Both the position numbers and the translations under genes were made by a program. A DNA stretch of 32,527 nucleotides from an uncultured Prevotella sp. (GTDB taxonomy: Bacteria; Bacteroidota; Bacteroidia; Bacteroidales; Bacteroidaceae), in assembly GCA_900318395.1 (NCBI GenBank), contig ONKL01000033.1:1-32527 (forward strand), given 5' to 3'. This document shows, piece by piece, positions 7,413 through 15,788 of the stretch. Numbering within the stretch: position 1 is the stretch's first letter; every line of letters begins with the position of its first letter. Below the pieces are notes generated by a model, which was not told the DNA's origin, made no database searches, and worked only from the letters and a program-made list of their open reading frames with translations.

Positions 7413-8957
7413 ATGACTAAAATTTGGATAACAGGAGAGAAACAGGTGAATTGGCTGGTAAAATGGTTCTTACCTTTTTGCCTCTTAGCCCTTTTACCTT
7501 CATCAATGCAAGCACAGGTAAATAATAACAAGGTAGAGAACCAAGAGGAAGATGTTGAGGAAATAGACGATGAGGAAGATGAAGACGATGAGGATGCCTC
7601 AACGGACTTCACCGTCCCCGTTGAGGACGAGCTGACGGTCACTGATAAGGAGGGCAACGAGGAACTGATTGATTTCCCCGAGGCCATGACCTACGACCTG
7701 GACAGTCTGCTCAATCTTTATATGTCGAAGACTTATCTCGGCACACCTGGCGACTGCGAGATGAAGAACGAGAATCCCACCTATCCCAAGGAGGTCTACA
7801 TAGAGCGACTGCAGCGCCTGCCAACCGTGATGGAGATGGCCTATAACGACATTGTGCAAAGGTTTATCGACCGTTACTGCGGACGGCTGCGCTACTCGGT
7901 GAGTTACATGCTTGGTGCGTTTAACTTCTACGTACCTATTTTCGAAGAGGCGCTCGAGGCCTATCAAGTGCCTCTGGAGCTGAAATATCTGCCCATCATC
8001 GAGTCGGCCCTCAATCCGAAGGCTGTGTCGCGCGTGGGTGCTGCTGGTCTCTGGCAGTTTATGCCGGCTACTGGTAAGCAGTATGGCTTGGAGATCAACT
8101 CGCTCGTTGATGAGCGCCGCGACCCCGTGAAGTCGTCTTACGCCGCTGCCCGTCTGCTGCGCGACCTCTATCGTATCTTCGGTGACTGGAACCTCGTGAT
8201 TGCGGCCTACAACTGTGGTCCTGAGAATATCAACAAGGCTATCCGCCGCCATCGCGCTGCATTGGGGCGCACCGAGAGCGATGCCATCACGCAGGAGGAT
8301 AAGGACTACTGGGCCATCTATCCCTACCTGCCAAGAGAGACGCGTGGCTATGTGCCGGCTTTCATTGCCGCCAACTATGCCATGAACTACTACTGCGAAC
8401 ATAATATCTGTCCGATGAACACCCGTCTGCCAGCGCAGACTGACACTGTTGTAGTCAACAAGAATGTGCATCTGGGACAGATTGCCGCTGTGGTAGGCAC
8501 GGATCTCGATATGTTGCGCTCGCTGAACCCCGAGTATCGCCGCGATGTCGTACCAGGACAGACGAAACCCTCTACCATCCGTATGCCATTGGCAGATACC
8601 GGAAAATTCATTGATCTGGAGGACTCAGTATTCAACTACCGCACTACGGAATTCCTGACCAAGCGCGCCATTGTAGACGTAGCCGATGATATTCCCACCT
8701 ATTCGCGCCGAGGTAGGGCTTATTATAACCATAAGAGTGGTCGCTACAGCCGCCGTAGTGCCAGAAACAGCCGTCGCGCTTCAGCCAGAAGCGGCAGAGG
8801 CAGCAGAGGTGGTGGCGCTAGTTCCGTAACCATCAAGCGTGGTCAGACGCTGTCAGAGATTGCCAAGCGCAACGGTACCACCGTTCAGAAGCTCCGCAAG
8901 TTGAATGGTCTCAAAGGCAACAATATCCAGGCAGGCAAGAAGTTGAGAGTGAAGTGA
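7413..8957 (+). CDS. mltD: Membrane-bound lytic transglycosylase MltD-like, LysM-containing
   Basis: This murein hydrolase cleaves peptidoglycan strands to 1,6-anhydro products in the periplasm. The 514-residue protein has a signal peptide with hydrophobic core WFLPFCLLALLPSS, then a very acidic low-complexity stretch. The SLT domain follows: 'LPIIESALNPKAVSRVGAAG' holds the catalytic Glu197, then 'LWQFMPATGKQYGL' and 'VIAAYNCGPENINKAI'. After it come a weak LysM-like segment ('LGQIAAVVGTDLDMLRSLNP'), an Arg/Ser/Gly-rich linker, and a clear C-terminal LysM ('TIKRGQTLSEIAKRNGTT') ending at residue 514. The signal-peptide core is encoded by an 8-nt repeat (7467-7498), and the TGA stop lies in a heptamer array. 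There is no lipobox Cys, so 'membrane-bound' rests on family name only. Confidence 0.92.
   Translation: MTKIWITGEKQVNWLVKWFLPFCLLALLPSSMQAQVNNNKVENQEEDVEEIDDEEDEDDEDASTDFTVPVEDELTVTDKEGNEELIDFPEAMTYDLDSLLNLYMSKTYLGTPGDCEMKNENPTYPKEVYIERLQRLPTVMEMAYNDIVQRFIDRYCGRLRYSVSYMLGAFNFYVPIFEEALEAYQVPLELKYLPIIESALNPKAVSRVGAAGLWQFMPATGKQYGLEINSLVDERRDPVKSSYAAARLLRDLYRIFGDWNLVIAAYNCGPENINKAIRRHRAALGRTESDAITQEDKDYWAIYPYLPRETRGYVPAFIAANYAMNYYCEHNICPMNTRLPAQTDTVVVNKNVHLGQIAAVVGTDLDMLRSLNPEYRRDVVPGQTKPSTIRMPLADTGKFIDLEDSVFNYRTTEFLTKRAIVDVADDIPTYSRRGRAYYNHKSGRYSRRSARNSRRASARSGRGSRGGGASSVTIKRGQTLSEIAKRNGTTVQKLRKLNGLKGNNIQAGKKLRVK
7467..7498 (+). repeat. Degenerate 8-nt array encoding the mltD signal-peptide core
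   Basis: Four 8-nt units (TTCTTACC, TTTTTGCC, TCTTAGCC, CTTTTACC) run in tandem within the h-region codons of mltD. Their complements read like GGTAAAAG, close to the GTAAAAAN octamers at 2543-2590 and 30571-30602. The units are diverged, so this may be an old array or partly chance. Confidence 0.55.
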
Positions 8958-9011
8958 GGAGTGTGGAATGTGGAATGAGGAATGTGGAATGTGGAATGAG
9001 GAGTGTGGAGT
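8949..9011 (+). repeat. Heptamer array at the mltD stop and relA leader
   Basis: Nine 7-nt units (GTGAAGT, then GAGGAGT, GTGGAAT, GAGGAAT and GTGGAGT types) start in the last codons of mltD. They supply its TGA stop (8955-8957) and extend to within 23 nt of the next start codon. They are of the same type as 3809-3871 and as the complement of 26467-26522. Confidence 0.95.
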
Positions 9012-9033
9012 GAAATATCTAAAGTGAAATATT

Positions 9034-11304
9034 ATGGCAGAAGATGAGCTCAAATTGCAGGAAGAGGCTGATGATAAGTTGATTAACGCCGCATTCGATA
9101 AACTGATCAACGACTATCAGAACTCTCGCCACCGTAAGAAGGTGGACCTTATCACGAAGGCCTTTAACTTCGCGCGACAGGCACACAAAGGCGTGCGCCG
9201 ACTCTCGGGCGAACCTTATATCATGCACCCCATCGCCGTGGCACAGATTGCCTGTGCCGAGATTGGTCTGGGCTCCACAAGTATCTGTGCAGCATTGTTG
9301 CACGATGTGGTGGAAGATACCGACTACACGGTGGAGGACATCGAGAACATCTTCGGCTCGAAAATCGCACAGATTGTCGACGGTCTGACAAAGATCTCTG
9401 GTGGTATCTTCGGTGAGCAGGCCTCAGCACAGGCAGAGAACTTCAAGAAGCTGCTGCTCACGATGAGCGACGATATCCGCGTGATCCTTATCAAGATCTG
9501 CGACCGTCTGCACAATATGCGGACACTCGACTCGCAGCCTGCCAACAAACAGTATAAGATTGCGGGAGAGACACTCTATATCTACGCACCGCTGGCAAAC
9601 CGCCTGGGACTGAACAAGGTGAAGTCGGAACTTGAGAACCTCAGTTTTAAATTCGAGCATCCCACGGAGTATGCCGCCATTGAGGATAAGTTGAAATCGA
9701 CACGTGCCTCACGCGATGAGCTCTTCAATCAGTTTACGGGTCCCATCGAGGATGCCCTGAAGGAGATGGGCATCACCTATGAGATTAAGGAACGCGTGAA
9801 GAGCCCCTACTCCATCTGGAACAAGATGCAGAACAAGCACGTGACGTTTGAAGAAATCTACGACATCCTCGCTGTGCGCATCATCTTCACCCCCAAGAAC
9901 CGCGAAGATGAGGTCAACGAGTGCTTCCAGATCTATGTCGCCATCTCGAAGATCTACAAATCCCACCCAGACCGTCTGCGCGACTGGCTCTCACAGCCAA
10001 AGGCCAACGGCTATCAGGCGCTGCATGTGACACTGATGTCGAAGCAGGGCCGCTGGATAGAGGTTCAGATACGCTCAGACCGTATGGACGAAGTGGCAGA
10101 GCAGGGCTTTGCCGCACACTGGAAATATAAGGAGGGAATGGAGGAAGAGGAATACACCGAGGACGAGGCCGAACTCAACGAGTGGCTCCGCACCATCAAG
10201 GAAATCCTCGACGACCCGCAGCCCGATGCCATGGACTTCCTCGATACCATCAAGCTGAACCTCTTTGCCTCGGAGATCTTCGTCTTCACGCCGAAGGGTG
10301 AGATCAAGACGATGCCTGCGGGATGTACCGCCCTCGACTTCGCCTTCTCTATCCACACCTTCCTCGGCAGCCATTGTATCGGAGCGAAGGTGAACCATAA
10401 GCTCGTGCCCCTGAGTCATAAGCTGCAGAGCGGTGATCAGGTGGAGATTCTCACCTCGAAATCGCAGCACGTCAGTCCTGCGTGGATCAACTTCGTCTCC
10501 ACGGCGAAGGCTAAAGCCAAGATTCAGGCCATCCTGCGCCGCGACAACCGTGAGACACAGCGCGCTGGCGAGGAGCTGCTGAATGAGTTCCTGAAGAAGA
10601 ACAACTTTGAGCCAAGTATGGCACTCACAGACCAGCTCTCAGAGTTCCACGGCTATTCGAAGCGTGGCGAGTTCCTGCTGGCACTGGGCGAGAAGATGGT
10701 GCTGCTGGGCGAGAAAGATCTCGATGAGCTCACGGGCAAGAACAAAGAAGAGGAAGATCTGGGCTGGCGCAAGTACGTGCCCTTCGTAGGCAAGAAGAAG
10801 AAGGAAGAGGGTGCCACGAAACAGGATCTCTTCATCGTACCCGAGAAGTTCAACCGCAAGAAGCCTGTCTTCATCTCTGAGGACAACATCAACCAGTATA
10901 AGTTCGTGGGCTGCTGTCACCCCATCCCTGGCGACGATGCCCTCGGCTATATCAACAACAAGAATCAGATAGAGATTCACAAGCGTGCCTGTCCGGTGGC
11001 TGCGAAGCTGAAATCGAGCTACGGCAACCGTATCCTCGACATCAAATGGGACATGCACAAGAAGCTCTACTTCGACGCTACCATCCGCATCGGAGGTATC
11101 GATCGTCTGGGTATGCTCAACGAGATCACGCAGGTCATCTCCTCACAGATGAACGTGAACATCCACAAGGTGATCATCACCTGCGAGGAAGGCATCTTCG
11201 ACGGTAGCATCGAGATCCGCGTTCACGACCGCGATGATGTGAAGGCCATCTGCGATAACCTCAAGGTCATCCCCGGCCTCAAGGAGATATCACAAATCAT
11301 GTAG
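9034..11304 (+). CDS. relA: Bifunctional RelA/SpoT-type (p)ppGpp synthetase/hydrolase
   Basis: This enzyme makes and probably degrades the stringent-response alarmone. The 756-residue protein has an intact HD hydrolase domain (His65 in 'YIMHPIAVA', His90-Asp91 in 'LLHDVVEDTDYT'). The synthetase domain follows ('SPYSIWNKMQNKHVTFEEIY', then RLRD at 314-317 and 'PKANGYQALHVT'), then a TGS domain near residues 410-470 ('IFVFTPKGEIKTMPAGCTAL'), and a C-terminal ACT domain from about residue 678. RLRD stands where bifunctional enzymes have RxKD, so a hydrolase-competent Rel is likely. It is the fifth gene of the parA cluster and could be co-transcribed with mltD, though a heptamer array separates them. 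Confidence 0.95.
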   Translation: MAEDELKLQEEADDKLINAAFDKLINDYQNSRHRKKVDLITKAFNFARQAHKGVRRLSGEPYIMHPIAVAQIACAEIGLGSTSICAALLHDVVEDTDYTVEDIENIFGSKIAQIVDGLTKISGGIFGEQASAQAENFKKLLLTMSDDIRVILIKICDRLHNMRTLDSQPANKQYKIAGETLYIYAPLANRLGLNKVKSELENLSFKFEHPTEYAAIEDKLKSTRASRDELFNQFTGPIEDALKEMGITYEIKERVKSPYSIWNKMQNKHVTFEEIYDILAVRIIFTPKNREDEVNECFQIYVAISKIYKSHPDRLRDWLSQPKANGYQALHVTLMSKQGRWIEVQIRSDRMDEVAEQGFAAHWKYKEGMEEEEYTEDEAELNEWLRTIKEILDDPQPDAMDFLDTIKLNLFASEIFVFTPKGEIKTMPAGCTALDFAFSIHTFLGSHCIGAKVNHKLVPLSHKLQSGDQVEILTSKSQHVSPAWINFVSTAKAKAKIQAILRRDNRETQRAGEELLNEFLKKNNFEPSMALTDQLSEFHGYSKRGEFLLALGEKMVLLGEKDLDELTGKNKEEEDLGWRKYVPFVGKKKKEEGATKQDLFIVPEKFNRKKPVFISEDNINQYKFVGCCHPIPGDDALGYINNKNQIEIHKRACPVAAKLKSSYGNRILDIKWDMHKKLYFDATIRIGGIDRLGMLNEITQVISSQMNVNIHKVIITCEEGIFDGSIEIRVHDRDDVKAICDNLKVIPGLKEISQIM

Positions 11305-11309
11305 GAGAA

Positions 11310-11365
11310 GTGAATAGTGAATAGTGAACAGTGAATAGTGAATAGTGAACAGTGAATAGTGAACA
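11310..11365 (+). repeat. Heptamer array between relA and pectinesterase
   Basis: Eight exact 7-nt units begin 5 nt after the relA stop, with only GTGAATA and GTGAACA forms. Four of them (11317-11344) are perfectly complementary to the array inside the next gene (11436-11463). Confidence 0.95.
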
Positions 11366-11395
11366 GTATAAACAAACAATAAAAACTCAATCAAT

Positions 11396-12400
11396 ATGAA
11401 ACAAACAATTTTATGGAGCAGGATCCTGCCCTTATTATTCACTATTCACTGTTCACTATTCACTGCTTTTGCCTCTGGCAAAAGCTACGACAATCCCGAT
11501 ACTATCGTGGTGGCACGCGATGGAACAGGGGAGTTCCGCAACGTAGATGAAGCCATCGAGGTGTGCCGTGCTTTCATGGATTACCACAAGGTAATCTTTG
11601 TGAAGAACGGTACTTATAAAGAGAAACTCATCATCCCGCAGTGGCTGCAGAACATCGAGATCTGCGGCGAGAGCGTCGAGAAAACCATCATCACCTACGA
11701 CGACCATGCGAATGTGAAGGTGGTGCTGGGAACAGTTGCCCCGCGCCTGCAACCCATGGGCACCTTCCGCACCTATACGCTGAAGATCGAGGGCAACGAC
11801 ATCACACTGAAGAATATCACCATCGAGAATAATTCCGCACGACTGGGACAGGCCGTGGCACTGCATACCGAGGGAGACCGCCTCGTATTCATCAACTGCC
11901 GCTTTATCGGCCATCAGGACACGGTGTACACGGGTATGGCCAACACCCGTCTCTTCTTCAAGGACTGCTATATCTGCGGCACCACCGACTTTATCTTCGG
12001 GCCATCCACGGCATGGTTTGAGAACTGCACCATCGAGAGTCTTGTGAACTCCTACGTGACGGCAGCCTCCACCCCGAAGGACCAGGCTTACGGCTACGTG
12101 TTCAACAACTGCCGCCTGATAGCCAAGCCCGAGGCCACACAGGTGTATCTGGGGCGTCCCTGGCGCGACTACGGCTATACCTTGTTTATGAACTGTGAAC
12201 TGGGAGGCCATATCCGTCCAGAAGGCTGGCACCATTGGGAGCAGCACCGTGAACAGACGGCGCGCTATATGGAATACAATAACCGAGGTGAGGGGGCGAA
12301 GACCGCTGGGCGCGTAGCCTGGAGCCGTCAGCTCACGAAGAAGGAAGCCGAGAAAATCACCCTTGCCACCGTCATGGGTGGCTGGATGCCCCAACAATAA
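11396..12400 (+). CDS. Secreted pectinesterase (CE8 family)
   Basis: This enzyme removes methyl esters from pectin homogalacturonan. After a signal peptide, the mature right-handed beta-helix enzyme starts near 'DTIVVARDGTGEFRNVDEAI'. The CE8 signatures are present: GQAVAL with Gln152, QDTVY with Gln174 and Asp175 (acid/base), GTTDFIFG with Asp198 (nucleophile), and LGRPW carrying the substrate Arg. At 334 residues it is a normal single-domain bacterial enzyme. The signal-peptide core 'LFTIHCSLFT' is encoded by a heptamer array (11436-11463). No promoter box is obvious upstream, so read-through from relA is possible. No other pectin gene is adjacent. Confidence 0.94.
   Translation: MKQTILWSRILPLLFTIHCSLFTAFASGKSYDNPDTIVVARDGTGEFRNVDEAIEVCRAFMDYHKVIFVKNGTYKEKLIIPQWLQNIEICGESVEKTIITYDDHANVKVVLGTVAPRLQPMGTFRTYTLKIEGNDITLKNITIENNSARLGQAVALHTEGDRLVFINCRFIGHQDTVYTGMANTRLFFKDCYICGTTDFIFGPSTAWFENCTIESLVNSYVTAASTPKDQAYGYVFNNCRLIAKPEATQVYLGRPWRDYGYTLFMNCELGGHIRPEGWHHWEQHREQTARYMEYNNRGEGAKTAGRVAWSRQLTKKEAEKITLATVMGGWMPQQ
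11436..11463 (+). repeat. Heptamer array in the pectinesterase signal peptide
   Basis: Four units of TATTCAC/TGTTCAC are the exact reverse complement of 11317-11344. The pair forms a 28-bp perfect inverted repeat with a 91-nt loop containing the pectinesterase start codon. The units encode residues 14-23 of the signal peptide. Confidence 0.95.
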
Positions 12401-12440
12401 ACAAAAATTCCCGCCTCACGAAGAAAGCGGGAATTTTTGT
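12401..12440. terminator. Bidirectional intrinsic terminator
   Basis: A 14-bp perfect stem (12401-12414 with 12427-12440, GC core TTCCCGC/GCGGGAA) has A-rich and T-rich outer ends and a 12-nt loop. It lies between the convergent pectinesterase and MerR genes and should work both ways. Confidence 0.9.
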
Positions 12441-12443
12441 TAT

Positions 12444-12794
12444 TTATTGCAGATAATCCAATTGTTTCTTGAGGGCCTGCAATTCCGTGCGGATGTCAAT
12501 GAGCCACCCAAGGACATCAGCCTTTCTGTCGGCACCTTTCTTGTTCTGAGTAAGAATCTTACGCGCAGATGCGATCTTGAAGCCTCGCACCTTCACGAGG
12601 TTGTGAATCAGGCGTATCTGTTCGATATCCTTTTCCTGATACTGGCGGGTCTTCGCTGATCCCGAAGTCTTCGGCTTCAGCGACGGAAACTCCTGCTCCC
12701 AATAGCGGAGCGTACTCTCGTTGAGATCAAACATCTCTGCCACCTCCTTGATGGAGTAGTAGAGTTTCAAGTTCTTGTTCAGATTCAGTGCCAT
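12444..12794 (-). CDS. Short MerR-family transcriptional regulator
   Basis: This 116-residue protein has an N-terminal winged helix-turn-helix of the MerR type ('YYSIKEVAEMFDLNESTLRY', WEQEF, then 'TRQYQEKDIEQIRLIHNLVK'). A C-terminal helix that probably forms the dimer coiled coil follows (about residues 92-116). There is no effector-binding domain and no metal-binding Cys, so the signal it senses is unknown. It lies 33 nt downstream of alaS on the same strand and is probably co-transcribed with it; the gap is a heptamer array. A regulator of this size next to alaS appears in other Bacteroidales genomes as far as I recall. Confidence 0.9.
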   Translation of the reverse strand: MALNLNKNLKLYYSIKEVAEMFDLNESTLRYWEQEFPSLKPKTSGSAKTRQYQEKDIEQIRLIHNLVKVRGFKIASARKILTQNKKGADRKADVLGWLIDIRTELQALKKQLDYLQ

Positions 12795-12799
12795 AACTA

Positions 12800-12827
12800 T
12801 TCACCTTTCACTTTTCACCTTTCACTT
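12800..12827 (-). repeat. Heptamer array in the alaS-merR gap
   Basis: Four 7-nt units (plus strand TTCACCT/TTCACTT alternating; minus strand GTGAAAG/GTGAAAA type) follow directly on the alaS TAG stop and fill nearly all of the 33-nt gap to the MerR start. Confidence 0.9.
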
Positions 12828-15482
12828 CTAAAGCTTGCACAGCTCCACCACCTTATCGACGGCTGCAGAGAGACCTTCGCTGTTCTTACCGCCGGCACTG
12901 GCGAAATGAGGCTGTCCACCGCCGCCGCCCTGCATCAGCTTAGCAGCCTCGCGCACGAGCTGGCCTGCATTCAGACCGTGATCCTTCACCATATCATCGC
13001 TGAGCATCACGTTGAGCATGGGTTTGTCATCAAAGACCGTACCTACCACACAGACCAGATTCTCGGGCACAAGCTCGCGAACCTTGAACACAAGGTCTTT
13101 GGCGGCATTAGGCATCATGGCAAACTTACCACTGATGACGGAAACACCATTCACCGTGCGCGCCTTGCTGACAAGATCCTGAGCCACTGCCTGTACGCGC
13201 TGGGCCTGGAACTGCTCGATATCCTTCTTCATGGAGTCGTGCTCCTCGATGTATTTCGCAATCACTGCCTGCAGATCCTTCGCATTATTGAAGAATCCCT
13301 TGATAGCCTTCAGGATGTCCTCTGTCTGATACAACAGATCTTCGCACTCCTTGCCTGTCTTGGCCTCGATACGGCGGATACCGGCTGCAACACTGCTCTC
13401 GGCAATGATCTTGAAGAAGCCGATCTTACCTGTAGCCTTAGCGTGGATACCACCACAGAACTCGCACGAGGGTCCGAAACGAACCACGCGCACCTTGTCG
13501 CCATACTTCTCACCGAAGAGGGCGATGGCACCAAGTTTCTTGGCCTCGTCGAAAGGCACATCACGATGCTCATCCAGAGGAATATCCTCACGGATCATCT
13601 CATTCACCATGCGCTCTACCTGACGGATCTCCTCGTCTGTCACCTTCTGGAAGTGAGAGAAGTCGAAGCGCAGGGTATCAGGGCTGACATACGATCCCTT
13701 CTGCTCTACATGGTCGCCGAGCACCTGCTTCAGCGCATAGTCGAGCAGGTGGGTAGCGGTATGGTTAGCGGCTGAAGCATCGCGCTTATCGGTATCCACA
13801 CAAGCCATGAACTGCGCTGTGGGATCCTTCGGCAACTGCTTCACGATATGCACACTCTGGTTATTCTCGCGCTTGGTATCGATAATCTCGATGGTCTCTG
13901 CCTCATTGCAGATGACACCACAGTCGCCTACCTGACCACCCATCTCACCATAGAACGGCGTATAATCGAGCACGAGCTCATAGAACTCGTTCTTCTTCTG
14001 AGTCACCTTGCGATAGCGCAGGATATGACACTCGTATTCGGTATAGTCATAGCCCACGAACTGCTGCTCGCCTGCTGCGAGCTCTGTCCAGTCACTGTTC
14101 TCTACAGCAGCGGCATTGCGAGCGCGCTCCTTCTGCTTCTGCATCTCCTCTGCAAACTGTACATTGTCAACTGTAAACCCATTCTCGCGGCAGATCAGTT
14201 CAGTAAGGTCGAGAGGGAAGCCGTAGGTATCGAAGAGGCGGAAAGCCTGTACACCGTCGAGTTCGGTCTTGCCATCAGCCTTCAGCTGTGCCATTGCGTC
14301 GTTGAGCATGCCGATACCCTTATCCAGTGTACGGAGGAACGAGTCTTCCTCTTCCTTCATCACCTTCGAGATCAGCTGCTGCTGAGCCTTCAGCTCGGGG
14401 AAGGCATCGCCCATTTCCTCAACGAGTGTGGGCACGAGCTTATAGAGGAAGCTCTCCTTCTGTCCCAAGAAGGTATAGGCATAACGCACGGCACGGCGCA
14501 GGATTCGACGGATCACGTAGCCAGCCTTCGCATTAGAAGGCAGCTGGCCGTCGGCGATTGAGAAGGACACCGCACGGAGATGGTCTGCACAAACGCGCAT
14601 GGCGACGTTAATCTGCTCTTGTGGAGTGCTCCTCGTCTCTTCTTCCTCAAAAGTCGTGTACTTCAGCCCCGTAATCTGTTCCTCGGCCTTGATGATGGGC
14701 TGGAAGATATCGGTGTCGTAGTTAGAGTGCTTGCCTTGCAGCATACGCACGAGGCGCTCGAAACCCATACCGGTATCGATCACGTTCATCGAGAGCTTCT
14801 CGAGCGAACCATCTGCCTTACGGTTGAACTGCATGAACACGAGGTTCCAGATCTCAATCACCTGGGGATCATCCTTGTTCACCAAGTCGCGACCACTGAT
14901 ACCCGAGGCTTTGCGCTGCTCGGGAGTACGGCTGTCCACGTGGATCTCAGAACAAGGGCCGCAGGGACCTGTATCGCCCATCTCCCAGAAGTTGTCGTGC
15001 TTATTGCCGTTGATGATATGATCCTCGGGCACATGCTTCGACCAGTACTTGGCAGCCTCGTCATCACGGGGGATATTCTCCTCAGGCGAACCCTCGAACA
15101 CCGTCACGTAGAGGTCCTCTGGATTCAGCTTCAGCACGTCTACCAGATATTCCCAAGCCATATCGATGGCTCCCTCCTTGAAGTAGTCGCCGAAACTCCA
15201 GTTGCCAAGCATCTCGAACATCGTGTGGTGGTAGGTGTCATGGCCTACTTCCTCCAGGTCGTTGTGCTTACCACTGACGCGCAGGCACTTCTGGGTGTCT
15301 GCCCGGCGGCGCGGCTCCGGGTCGCGGGTACCTAATATAATATCCTTCCACTGGTTCATACCAGCGTTAGTAAACATCAGTGTGGGGTCGTCTTTAATCA
15401 CCATCGGTGCAGAAGGCACGATGGCATGCTGCTTCGACTCAAAGAATTTCTTGAAAGAGTCACGAATCTCGTTTGCTGTCAT
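12828..15482 (-). CDS. alaS: Alanyl-tRNA synthetase
   Basis: AlaS attaches alanine to tRNA-Ala and edits mischarged Ser/Gly. The start [19 protein letters not shown] at ATG 15482 is typical; an in-frame extension upstream to 15545 crosses the promoter and is rejected. '[16 protein letters not shown]' and '[20 protein letters not shown]' mark the class II catalytic core. The editing domain has the zinc motif His574/His578 (HTATH) and Cys676/His680. The C-terminal Gly-rich '[16 protein letters not shown]' is the usual C-Ala end. At 884 residues the length is normal. A TACCTTTG box lies upstream, and merR follows. Confidence 0.97.
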   Translation of the reverse strand: MTANEIRDSFKKFFESKQHAIVPSAPMVIKDDPTLMFTNAGMNQWKDIILGTRDPEPRRRADTQKCLRVSGKHNDLEEVGHDTYHHTMFEMLGNWSFGDYFKEGAIDMAWEYLVDVLKLNPEDLYVTVFEGSPEENIPRDDEAAKYWSKHVPEDHIINGNKHDNFWEMGDTGPCGPCSEIHVDSRTPEQRKASGISGRDLVNKDDPQVIEIWNLVFMQFNRKADGSLEKLSMNVIDTGMGFERLVRMLQGKHSNYDTDIFQPIIKAEEQITGLKYTTFEEEETRSTPQEQINVAMRVCADHLRAVSFSIADGQLPSNAKAGYVIRRILRRAVRYAYTFLGQKESFLYKLVPTLVEEMGDAFPELKAQQQLISKVMKEEEDSFLRTLDKGIGMLNDAMAQLKADGKTELDGVQAFRLFDTYGFPLDLTELICRENGFTVDNVQFAEEMQKQKERARNAAAVENSDWTELAAGEQQFVGYDYTEYECHILRYRKVTQKKNEFYELVLDYTPFYGEMGGQVGDCGVICNEAETIEIIDTKRENNQSVHIVKQLPKDPTAQFMACVDTDKRDASAANHTATHLLDYALKQVLGDHVEQKGSYVSPDTLRFDFSHFQKVTDEEIRQVERMVNEMIREDIPLDEHRDVPFDEAKKLGAIALFGEKYGDKVRVVRFGPSCEFCGGIHAKATGKIGFFKIIAESSVAAGIRRIEAKTGKECEDLLYQTEDILKAIKGFFNNAKDLQAVIAKYIEEHDSMKKDIEQFQAQRVQAVAQDLVSKARTVNGVSVISGKFAMMPNAAKDLVFKVRELVPENLVCVVGTVFDDKPMLNVMLSDDMVKDHGLNAGQLVREAAKLMQGGGGGQPHFASAGGKNSEGLSAAVDKVVELCKL

Positions 15483-15525
15483 TATTTTGTTGTTTGTTAT
15501 CTTGTTAACTGACTGAAATCGAATG

Positions 15526-15533
15526 CAAAGGTA
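15526..15533 (-). promoter_or_regulatory. Candidate -7 box for alaS
   Basis: The minus strand reads TACCTTTGC, matching TAnnTTTG, 43 nt before the alaS ATG. Confidence 0.6.
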
Positions 15534-15617
15534 ATCATTTTCCACGATACAGCCAAAAGTTCAACTTATTTTTTATCAGAAATTAGTTTTGTTCCCTATG
15601 TAATCTCCGTTTCAAAG

Positions 15618-15659
15618 TTTGGAACATACATCCCAAACTTTGGAATATACATCCCAAAC
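15618..15659. repeat. 21-nt tandem direct repeat
   Basis: Two adjacent 21-nt copies (one mismatch) each begin TTTGGAA and end CATCCCAAAC; a third copy starts at 15660 but breaks after TTTG. CAAAGTTTGG at 15613-15622 is an inverted partner of the CCAAACTTTG steps, so each junction is palindromic. The period is three times seven. It could be an operator for parC or alaS. Confidence 0.75.
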
Positions 15660-15755
15660 TTTGCAACAGAGAAGGGATTTAATACAAAAAACATTTCCAA
15701 TACCATTTATACAAGAAAAAATACTATTTTTCTCGTTTTTCTCGCCAAAAATGAT

Positions 15756-15763
15756 TAACTTTG
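15756..15763 (+). promoter_or_regulatory. Candidate -7 box for parC
   Basis: TAACTTTGC matches the Bacteroidetes -7 consensus and lies 25 nt before the parC ATG. I see no clear -33 TTG. Confidence 0.65.
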
Positions 15764-15788
15764 CAGCAGAAACACTAAAGACCGTTTT

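Larger units (their letters stand above)
15483..15788. other. Divergent intergenic region alaS / parC
   Basis: This 306-nt AT-rich gap between two divergent essential genes holds no credible ORF. It contains a -7 box for each gene (15526-15533 minus, 15756-15763 plus) and a 21-nt tandem direct repeat at 15618-15659. The remainder shows nothing I can name. Confidence 0.7.

Noticed and set aside
12906-15335. Long plus-strand ORFs opposite alaS
   Set aside because: They lie wholly within a strongly conserved alaS gene, show no domain and are shadows of codon bias.
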